The notes below the pieces were generated by a model. The model was not told the DNA's origin. It did not search any database and saw only the letters and a program-made list of their open reading frames with translations. The translations under genes and the position numbers were made by a program. DNA of 64,000 nt from Globisporangium splendens (taxonomy: Eukaryota; Oomycota; Peronosporomycetes; Pythiales; Pythiaceae), in NCBI GenBank assembly GCA_006386115.1, contig VFIW01000011.1, positions 248,001 through 312,000 of the forward strand, written 5' to 3'. Each line of letters opens with the position of its first letter. Position 1 is the first letter of the stretch. Below are positions 28,564-37,199 of this stretch, in pieces.

Positions 28564-31500
28564 TCATTCGGATCCCTTGGGTCGGTGCTGGCGGTGTCGT
28601 TGGTATTAGACAAGAGGAACAAGAGCCCTAGAAGAGAGCTAGCGGAGCTCTTGACGGGGGCATTGGACCGCTTTATTGTATCGAATAACAGTCAAGAGGA
28701 GGTTCCCTATGTGCGTGTGTCTTTATGTGTCTTCGTGTGTGTGTCTTTACGAAGCTGTTCAAGCGACGCGGGCCGTTATCATCTCCCAAAAGCGAAACTT
28801 CCCAGACGAGCATCTCCTCACTGTCCAACGCTGCTGCTATTGCGTGACTTTCGGCTCGCACTCGCTGAAAAGGGACGAGATCAGCGCCTCCGGTTCCCTC
28901 CCCCATGCCCACGCGGAAGAAACCCAAGCGCCTTCATGATCGCCGCCGACCGTCGTCGCCGTCGTCTTCGCCTCGTTTGTCAGCAATGGCAAATGCTACG
29001 TCAAATCCGTCATCGTCAAGTATGTCATCGCTGCATTTGTTGGCGGATGATCCCCCGCAAGACGAGTATCGCGTTAGTGAACCCACACGCTCGCAGCAGC
29101 AGAGTCCAATGCGATCCTTTGCTATCAACATGCCCCCAGCGGCGTCATCCATCAGCAAAGACAACTTGGCACCACCTCTCTCGCCACGTTTGGACCCACA
29201 ACTAGGTGGATACCCACCAGATTGTGGCACCAAGGAGCTCAAGTACCTCTCGTATGCCAAGATGCTGCACGACCGCGGCGAGACGCACCCGATGCGGTAC
29301 TCCACGACGGAGTTCGATGCCCGCGGCAATCCCAAGCCCGAGACGTACCCGCTGAGCACGGACTTCGGCGCGCACGCGTTCCACCGGCTGCCGACAGACT
29401 CGATCGTACTCAGTCCCTACGGCGTCGGCATGACGCTCTACTTCAAGTACCTCAAGGTCATGACGTGGCTCTTCTTCGTGCTCGTGGTGCTCAGCGCGCC
29501 GGCGCTCGTGATCTTCATCGTCGGCGGTACAGGCTCGCTCGCCGAGTTCCAGATGCTCGCCAAGCAGAACTTCCCCATGATCCTCAGCATGACGAGCATC
29601 GGCCACCTCCACGAGTCAAGCAGTCTCTGCGACCAGGTCGCCGTCGGCGGCGCGCTGTCGTTGACGTGCCCTGCGGGCGAGATCGGCTTTGTCAAGGTCG
29701 TGTACTCGACGCAGCAGTCACAGGGGAGCTGCTCATGCCCCGAGATCAACAAGGTTGCCGCTGGGTCCGGCAAGTGCCGCGGCCAAGCCGTGCGGTCATG
29801 CTCGGCCGTGGAAAACTGCACGACCGAACTTCGACGACATGAAGATCCGCACGACACGCAAGTGCGGCTCGCACACGATCCAGGCGATCGTGGATGGACT
29901 CTGTCTCGGCAAGAAAAGCTGTGCCATGGAAGTCCAGGAGGACCGAGTCTACGAGTGGAAAGTGGACGAACAGTACGCGACGTCGTGTCCCGAAAGCAGC
30001 AAAAGCAGCTCCACCAGCAATGACACGTCGACGACTCCAGGTACGATCTGCCACGCGGGGATCAACGACCACAGCGACTACAGTCGGTGTCCAAGCAACG
30101 ACCACAGCCTCATCGTGTACGCGCGGTGCTTCACGACGCGCATCGACTTGTCCAACGAGTGGAGCCTCAAGATCGTCGGATGGGATTCCATCAGCGTACG
30201 TGAAGTGTGGTGAAGCCGCCAATGATGGTGACAATGGGCTTTAACCTTTTGGCTTTTGTGACTTTTTGTGTGTGTTCAACAGCGTCAGGACTTTCTCGGG
30301 CTTGCAGTCGGATGCGACATTGCGTGCAGCGTGTTCTTTTTCCTCATCGTGGTCTGGATGAAGCGCAAGGAGCAGGAAAACGTCGAGCGCATCACGAAAG
30401 ACCAGATCAAGGCGCTCGACTACACGGTGCAGCTCGTGCATTTACCGCGCCACAAGCACGTCGGCAAGCTCCGTGAAGAGGTACGCTCAAAGAACGGATG
30501 CCATGTCATGTCTTGTCTCGCGTCAGTACTGATGCGTTTACACCAACCACGTAGATCCGCGTGCACCTCGAGACGCTGTTGACGAATTCACCGCGATACG
30601 CTGTGGACCTCGATCGGGTCCGCATCGTCGACATCCAATTCGGGATGAACACGTCCGGCCACCTCAAGCTGCTGCGCAACCGCGGCGCCGTCGTGCGGCG
30701 ACTCGATGTTGCGCTGCAGCGGTACGAAAAAGTGCGCATGCTGCGGTCCCGCCTTGCGCCGCGCATATTCGAATTGCGGAGCAAGCGCCACGAGAAAAAG
30801 ATCCAGCGACTGGAGACCAAACTCATGCGCCACAACGCGCGCCTGTACCGCTGGAACGCCAAGCACACGCAGCGTGCGTCGGCTCAGGCCGTCACGGCGT
30901 TCATCACGTTTGAAGAAGAGGAAGGTTTCCACCGGTGTCTGCAGGAATACCCGGACCTGGGTGTGCTCTATCGCTTGTTCCAGCCGAGTCGCAAGCGGTT
31001 GCGCGGCAAGCGGCTTCGCTTCCGCCCGGCGCCGGACCCGAGCGACATTGTCTGGGAGAACCTGCACCACCCATTCTGGGAGCGCATGCTCCGGCAAGCG
31101 GTACGTAGTTGGTGATTCCCTCCTTCGTCATGCCATGCATTTGAGTCTGTCGCTGATCACTATTGACTGACTGTTGGCTGCTCCCTCGCTAGGTCGTCGG
31201 GCTGATCACGTTGGCCGTGCTCTTTGTGAGTTTCGTGCTGATCTCCCTCGCGAAGCTGCAAAAGACCAAGCTCGAGCGCGAGTTTGGTCGCCCCACGAGC
31301 TGCCCCGCTGAGGTCACGAAAGAAGCGGTCGTTCAGGATGAACTCGAAAAGCAAACGGGGCTCGTGCCGTACAAGGCGCTTGTCGAGTGCTTTTGCAAAA
31401 ACGTGCTCGCAGCCGAGTATGTTTCTCCTCTTCCATTTTCACTTTGTTGGACTCAGTTTCTCATTTCTTCTCTTGCTCTTGTTGCCTGTAGTTCGTTCCG

Positions 31501-33449
31501 CGCGATGACCCAGGAGGCGTTCTTCAACCCTGTGACGAACCGCGACGAATTTTACTGCAAGACGTGGGCGACGTCGTTCATCAAGACGCAGCTGCTGTCG
31601 ATGCTCTCGGTCGTCATGGCCGTGCTCGTCAACGTGCTGCTGGCGCGGATCCTCAACGTGCTCGTGGCCATGGAGAAGCACCACACCGAGTCGAGCCAGG
31701 TCGTGTCGCGCATCACCAAAGTGTTTCTCGCGCAGTTTTGCAACACGGCGCTGCTCATGGTCGTGATCAACGCCAACCTGAACTACTTTGTGGACGACCA
31801 GAGCATCGCGCTGAGCTCGTTCGCGATCCTGAACGGCAAGTACAGCGACTTCACGCCCGCGTGGTACAACGACGTCGGCGTCGCGCTCATGCTCACGATG
31901 ATCATCAACGCGTTCAGTCCGCACGTGTACGTCGTCGTGCACTACGTCGCCATGGAGGCGAAGCGATTCTATGACCGCGGCTTCTCCTTCGACTACTCGA
32001 TCACGCGGCAGGACACGCAACGCGACTTGGACGCACTCTACCGCGGTCCAAAGTTCGACCTCGCCGCGCGCTACGCACAGACGCTGACGTCGATTTTCAT
32101 CACCTACCTGGTACGAAAACATGCCTGGACTTTAAGAGGAAGTCTCTTTCTGACGCCGTACTGAATCGGGATGTCGTCATGTCACTTGCTCTAGTTCTCT
32201 GCTGGAATGCCGCTGCTCCACCTCGCCGGATTCTTTGCGATGCTCATGACGTACTGGGCTGACAAATTCAGTACGTTCTTGCTGGAGTCACCACATGCTG
32301 TCCACTCCACGTTCTCACCTTATGTTGCTGCTCTTTGGCACGTTTGCTATTAGCTTTCCTTCGGATCGCGCGGTCACCGCCCCTCTACGATCGCCAAGTC
32401 GCAACCGCGGCTGGTTCACTACTCCCGTACGCCGTGCTGCTTCACTCGGTTGTCGCGATGTGGATGTTCTCCAACGCCATGATCTTCCAATCGGTATGTC
32501 ATAAAGCAAACAACCTACCTCACTGTGCCTCACAGAAAACAGAGGCACTCACCGCTAGTTGCCTGTGGGAAGTGTAGCCTGACGATATCACGAGCGAACT
32601 CGCCTCGAGCACGACCACGAGTTCTATCGGTGACGGTATCCCAGAGTTCGAGACGGTCGCGCATGGCGAGATTTGGTCGCGACTCACACGCGCAGATCGT
32701 CGTGCTCTTTGCGTTTTTCGTCGTGTTCTGTCTGGTTGTGGCGCTTCGCATCCTGCTGTTCGAGTACTGCCCATCGCTGCTGCAAAGCATGTGCCCGATG
32801 CTCACGCGCCTGATGCAGAAATCCAAAGTCGCCAAGGGGATCCCCAACTACTTTGATGGTGTGCTTCTTCTCCCTGCAAGATTGTCACGAACCACGCATT
32901 CATGGAACTGTGGAACTTACATTTGTGCTGCTGCCGTTGCTTCCCTCACTTTAGCGATCCCAACGTCGATCTTGCGCGAAAAAGTCAACGATCCGCGTGT
33001 CAAACCAGCGTTGCGCGACAAGTTCCAGGCCGCACTCGTCAAACGCGAGCCCCTGGGGAGCAGCAATTCCCCGAAGCGGCGAACTCGGCGCTCGGTCTCA
33101 GCGCCCGAGCAATACAGCGCTGCGCACTGGATCGTTGGCTGCCCTTCGTATGGTACGTCGCTTATTTTCTGGCCGTGCAAACCATTTTCGATGCTGACTC
33201 AACCTTTTGCTGTGATACAAACGCAGCCATCAGCGACAACAAAGAGTACGTCCACGAGCTCGCGACCGACTCGCACTTGTCGGAGGGCATCAGCGTCGAG
33301 GAGATCTTCTGCAACGACCTGGAAGAGGAAGACGAAAGCGCTGAGAAAGAAGAAGGACGCAACCAGAGTGTAACGTACCTACGCTCGGAGTTGAATGGCT
33401 TTTGAAAAAGACATGGCTGTCAGATCAAATCCAAGTCGCTTGATATAGG
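28564..33449. repeat. Left arm of a ~4.9 kb inverted duplication
   Basis: Pairs with 49888-54720 in reverse complement. From 29022 to 33449 the coordinates of the two arms add to a constant 83,337, so there is no net insertion or deletion over 4.4 kb. From 28564 to about 29000 the arms are alignable but clearly diverged, with indels. The right limit is sharp: similarity stops after cttgatatag at 33449. Confidence 0.9.
28986..33405 (+). CDS. OSCA/CSC1 (TMEM63/DUF221)-like channel with SUEL-lectin-like extracellular region, left copy
   Basis: Proposed exons: 28986-29789, 29845-30195, 30283-30480, 30555-31100, 31193-31416, 31492-32110, 32195-32270, 32354-32493, 32578-32858, 32955-33152 and 33227-33405; about 1,204 residues. 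Family evidence: a cytosolic loop with AFITFEEEEGFHRCL followed by PDPSDIVWENL at the membrane entrance, then a block of hydrophobic helices including LLSMLSVVMAVLVNVLLA and VALMLTMIINAFSPHVYVVV. These are features of osmo- or mechanosensitive cation channels. Between TM1 (about residue 165) and TM2 (about 390) lies a Cys-rich segment from LTCPAGEIGF to HSLIVYARCF with a KCGSHTIQAIVDGLC-GKKSC core, like a SUEL galactose/rhamnose-binding lectin. Two problems: the 29790-29844 gap is either a 55-nt intron or a frameshift, and exon 9 needs a one-base frame change near 32690-32700. Both are shared with the right copy. A start at 28905 is also possible. Confidence 0.7.
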
Positions 33450-33509
33450 TCGGCGAAGCGTCATGAAGCTGAGACGGAAGGGATTTATAGGTCCACTTGA
33501 ATGAAAGCT

Positions 33510-33915
33510 AAAAGCAACACTTCTCTCTCTCAAAACTGTGTGCGGACAAACGAACTGCTCTGTGCTCCCTGAAGGCGACCACGGCGCGTTCTGGATCAAC
33601 GACAACGACATGTGCCTTTCGACCAAAAGGATGTGCTCGTGGATGCCTCATCGGGTCCCTCGAGTTGGAAGGCGTCCATGCACATTTTGTTTTGTGTTAC
33701 TGATCGCCGTTTTTTCTGTGGATCTTCGTGGCCAACTGTGGGTGCTTTGCTGTTGTCATTCTGACAGTTTTTCCAGCGTAGGCTGAAGGAATTCCAAGCG
33801 CTGACGCGAAGATAGTGGGAATGGAAGTGGCTTCGCCTGGCAAGCAAGCATGTGCGAGCATGTGTGGGATGTCCTACTTGTTTCCATCCTGTTGGTTGAC
33901 CTGAATCCGAACTGG
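33510..33915 (+). pseudogene. Leucyl-tRNA synthetase pseudogene with large internal deletion
   Basis: The segment 33510-33608 resembles an internal part of the LeuRS gene (about 57465-57340 reversed; GQTNCSVLPEGDHGAF versus GQTNCFVLPDGDYGAF). At about 33609 it jumps to the start of LeuRS exon 2 and then continues through that exon, the following intron, exon 3 and the 3' flank (about 55175-54895 reversed). Roughly 2 kb of coding sequence is missing, and the identity I estimate by eye is about 75-85%. It cannot make a synthetase. It lies 3' of the left channel copy, whereas the intact LeuRS lies 5' of the right channel copy. Confidence 0.75.
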
Positions 33916-34350
33916 GTGTGTGTCGTATATTCTGAAAATGGCGTCCTACACTTGTCCTTTCACCTGAATGCAAACTGGGAAAAGATGTCCAACCTAGGTG
34001 GCAAGACCTATATTTATCCAGACGAACCTAGCTGGGAAGTGTGTCCTGTATATAGTTGGACCCAAGATAAAATGTCCGATGTTTTGGCTGGCTTGCAGAC
34101 TCACAACACAAAGAATGTCCTACACATTGGTCATTGACTTTACCTCGAGTGACCTGAATCTAGTTTTGTGCAACGGACAAAGTTAGGTTGATCTGGATCA
34201 GATGTCCTATATTGTTGGAGGTGAAGTTTTCCCTGTGCAAGTGGACCTGAACACTGTGAACTAGAAACGATGTCCTAGGTAGGTTGACCCGAGTCCCAGC
34301 TGGAATGGACCTGTTCAAATCGTGTTTGACCTCATCATGTCGTCCTGATT
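33880..34350. repeat. Degenerate minisatellite (GATGTCCTA ... GACCTGAATC ... CTGG units)
   Basis: About six to eight irregular units carry gatgtcct(a/g) near their start and a (tt)gacctgaat-like segment further on. They are spaced roughly 45-90 bp apart. One to one-and-a-half units are present, reversed, 3' of the intact LeuRS at about 54835-54930, so the array probably grew from the LeuRS 3' flank. Confidence 0.6.
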
Positions 34351-35189
34351 AGACGAGAACCAAGAATGACGATTCCGTACTCATCACTCTCGCGCGATGC
34401 GATGAGGTGGGCACGATCACAGAAATCACAATGTATGCGCATCCACTTTCATGATGTTACGTCCGCTGCTGCTGTGCGTTTTCTCGTGGACACAAAGTGT
34501 GACTGACGACCATGATGAGAAGCAAAGCTCCGGTCAACAACTTCAGGGACTTCGTACACAATTGCTGGGCACGCACCTTTTGTCAATGCTTGCATGGCAT
34601 GCGCAGCCTCCATGCACGCGCACAAGTCGGCAAGTGGCCACTGCATTCTGTCCTTGCTATCCGCACATGGTATCTCAGTTCGATCGTAAAACGCATCACG
34701 TGGTGCCCACATGCTGATTGTCCTCCAGCACCAAGCGCATTGCCATCAGTGACTTGCTTTGTTCAGCGCCACAAGAACCGCAAGGTCGCTGCTAAAAAGG
34801 AGTCGGTGTGCACCAGTGCGACTTCAAAAAACCTGCCTTGTCTCTGTTGCGCATCCTCCAACGAGATTTTCTTGTGGCTGTGGAGCGCGGGTTTTGCACT
34901 CGACGACCCGTTCGGCCCGCAAGCCCACCCTCTTTCGCTGGTTCATTCAAAATGCTGGTGGTGTGCTTGGTGGCTTTGCGGTCATGGGACAGGTGCACAC
35001 GCGTTTTCATTTCCCTCTATAGAATCCATGCACTCACAACACATGTAAACACGTTGCAAAGACACCCGAATACGCATCACGCGAGGTCAGCAAATGCAAC
35101 GTCTGTTTGAGCAAACACACCGGCAACCTCAACCTTGCAAGCGCCCCCTCTTTCCGCAACAGCACACTCTGCTTGGCTTTGCGCAAGAT
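34351..35189. other. Intergenic, nothing firmly recognised
   Basis: Open frames on both strands (34449-35048) show no motif I can defend. They may be decayed mobile-element sequence. Confidence 0.4.
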
Positions 35190-35212
35190 CTCATTTCCGC
35201 ATTCTCATTTGG
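35190..35212 (+). promoter_or_regulatory. Oomycete-type initiator/FPR-like core promoter
   Basis: The sequence ctcatttccgcattctcattt, continuing to ggc, holds two overlapping matches to the oomycete Inr plus flanking promoter region (consensus roughly GCTCATTYYNCAWTTT). It lies about 50-70 bp upstream of the ATG of the isopropylmalate synthase gene, the usual distance for a short oomycete 5' untranslated region. Confidence 0.55.
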
Positions 35213-35260
35213 CGATTCGCCCCACATCCGACACCTCGCTCTTCCTCTATAGCACATAAG

Positions 35261-37057
35261 ATGCTGCGCGCAGTCCACCGCGCGCGCGCGCTCCGAGCAC
35301 AGACGGCGTCCGCTGCTGTCCATGCGCACGCCGCCAAGCGCGCGTTCTCCTCCGCTGTGGCAGACGCGAGCGCCGACAAGGAGCGCCTCATCCTCTTCGA
35401 CACGACGCTGCGAGACGGCGAGCAGTCGCCCGGCGCCACGCTCAACTTCCGCGAGAAGCTCGACATCGCGCGCGCACTGAGCCAATTGGGTGTGGACGTG
35501 TGCGAGGCGGGCTTCCCGATCTCGTCGCCCGGTGACTTCGAGGCAGTCGCGGCCATCGCGCAGGAGATCGGGCCGCTCGTCACGGGCCGCAAGTCGGGCC
35601 AGCCCATGACCATCGCGGGCCTCGCGCGCGCCACGGAGAAGGACATCCAGCGCTGCTTCGACGCTGTCAAGCACGCGCCGAGCCACCGCATCCACACGTT
35701 CCTCGCCACGTCCGACATCCACCTGAAGTACAAGCTCAAGATGTCGCGCGACGAGTGCATCCGCCGCGCCGTGGAAGCTGTGTCGTTCGCCGCGAGTCTC
35801 ACGCCGAATGTCGAGTTCTCGCCGGAAGATGCCGGTCGCAGCGACCCGGACTTCCTCTGTGAAGTGCTCGCTGAAGTGATCAAGGCTGGTGCTACGACGC
35901 TCAACATTCCTGACACTGTTGGCTACACGGTGCCGGACGAGTACGGCTCGCTGATCCGCTACCTGATTGAGAACACCAAGGGCAGCGAGAAGGCGATCTT
36001 CTCGACGCATTGCCACAACGATCTGGGTCTTGCGACCGCGAACACGCTCGCGGGTATCACGGGCGGCGCGCGTCAAGCCGAAGTCACGATCAACGGCATC
36101 GGTGAACGTGCGGGCAACACAGCGCTCGAAGAGCTGATCATGACGCTGCAGACACGCCCACAGCACTACCCGGTGTACACGCACGTGGACTCGACGCAGA
36201 TCACGCGCTGCTCGCGCATGGTGAGCCACTACACGGGCATGACGATCCAGCCGAACAAGGCGATTGTCGGCGCCAACGCGTTTGCGCATGAGTCTGGTAT
36301 CCACCAGGACGGCGTGCTGAAGCACCAGGCCACGTACGAGATCATGCTCCCAGAGTCGGTCGGTTTGAGCGAGAACAAGATGGTGCTCGGCAAGCACTCG
36401 GGCCGCCACGCGTACAGCAAGCGTCTGCAGCAGCTCGGCTACACGGACTTGACCCCACAGCAGCTCGACTACTACGTCGACAAGTTCAAGGTGCTCGCTG
36501 ACGAGAAGAAGACCGTGACGGACGCCGACATTGAGGCGATCGTGTCGGACGAATTGTACAAGCCTGAGACGTTCTGGACGCTGCAGTCCGTGCACGTGAC
36601 GGCCGGCAACCGTGTCAAGCCGACGGCGACTGTCACGCTCGCATACAAGGACGGCCAGGAAGTGAGCGAAGCTGCGATGGGCACGGGTCCTGTGGATGCG
36701 ATTTATGTGGCGATCAAGCGTGCGACCCAGATGCCACACCTGAAGCTGAACGAATACGCTGTCAACAGCATCACTGACGGGACGTACGCGCTCGGTGAAG
36801 TGACGGTGCGTGTGCAGGAAGAGAAGGAGGGCGCCGAGGAGGACGCTGAGACCGCATCGACCGGCGACCTCGTGAACCCACAGACGGGTGTGCTCCGGAA
36901 TCGTCAGTACGTCGGTCACGGCGCGAACACAGATATCTTAGTCGCGTCCGCGACGGCGTACGTGAACGCCGTCAACCGTTTAGTAGCAGCAAAGGAGCGC
37001 GCCGCCAAGGACGACGAGCCACAGCAGCAGAAGCGGGTGGCCAAGTCGTTCGAGTAA
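35261..37057 (+). CDS. leuA: 2-isopropylmalate synthase, mitochondrial
   Basis: 598 residues, single exon. It condenses acetyl-CoA with 2-oxoisovalerate, the committed step of leucine synthesis. The first ~33 residues (MLRAVHRARALRAQTASAAV, then a second Arg/Lys- and Ala-rich stretch) look like a mitochondrial targeting peptide. The TIM-barrel begins with LFDTTLRDGEQSPG (about 45-58), the metal-binding HxH motif is STHCHNDLG (about 249-257), and ARQAEVTINGIGERAGN is the second synthase signature. The C-terminal ~200 residues fit the LeuA regulatory (leucine-feedback) domain. The last Gln/Lys-rich residues are variable. The start at 35261 is chosen because the transit peptide begins there and the promoter element lies just upstream. 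Converges with the large hydrolase/IQ gene (142 bp apart). Confidence 0.95.
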   Translation: MLRAVHRARALRAQTASAAVHAHAAKRAFSSAVADASADKERLILFDTTLRDGEQSPGATLNFREKLDIARALSQLGVDVCEAGFPISSPGDFEAVAAIAQEIGPLVTGRKSGQPMTIAGLARATEKDIQRCFDAVKHAPSHRIHTFLATSDIHLKYKLKMSRDECIRRAVEAVSFAASLTPNVEFSPEDAGRSDPDFLCEVLAEVIKAGATTLNIPDTVGYTVPDEYGSLIRYLIENTKGSEKAIFSTHCHNDLGLATANTLAGITGGARQAEVTINGIGERAGNTALEELIMTLQTRPQHYPVYTHVDSTQITRCSRMVSHYTGMTIQPNKAIVGANAFAHESGIHQDGVLKHQATYEIMLPESVGLSENKMVLGKHSGRHAYSKRLQQLGYTDLTPQQLDYYVDKFKVLADEKKTVTDADIEAIVSDELYKPETFWTLQSVHVTAGNRVKPTATVTLAYKDGQEVSEAAMGTGPVDAIYVAIKRATQMPHLKLNEYAVNSITDGTYALGEVTVRVQEEKEGAEEDAETASTGDLVNPQTGVLRNRQYVGHGANTDILVASATAYVNAVNRLVAAKERAAKDDEPQQQKRVAKSFE

Positions 37058-37199
37058 GTAAATCTCTGTTAGCATCGCTCTAGCGTCGACGACTCACACA
37101 CATACACACAGCAAACTAATCGGGAATCCAAGCAATACTTAGAATCTAGACTCTGTCGTTGCGGTGTCATGGTCTCCGTTATTCTCGTTATGAGCTTAC

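Noticed and set aside
27062..28567. 501-codon minus-strand frame over the SAPS gene
   Set aside because: Antisense shadow; the opposite strand has a recognisable domain.
29790..33405. Calling both channel genes plain pseudogenes
   Set aside because: Apart from one shared frame change, all splice sites, phases and membrane helices are consistent in both copies, so I report them as CDS with a flagged problem.
34449..35048. Open frames on both strands between the minisatellite and leuA
   Set aside because: I could not match them to any family or to nearby genes; they may be decayed transposon sequence but nothing supports a call.
35129..36919. 596-codon minus-strand frame over leuA
   Set aside because: Antisense of a strongly conserved enzyme gene with no motif of its own.
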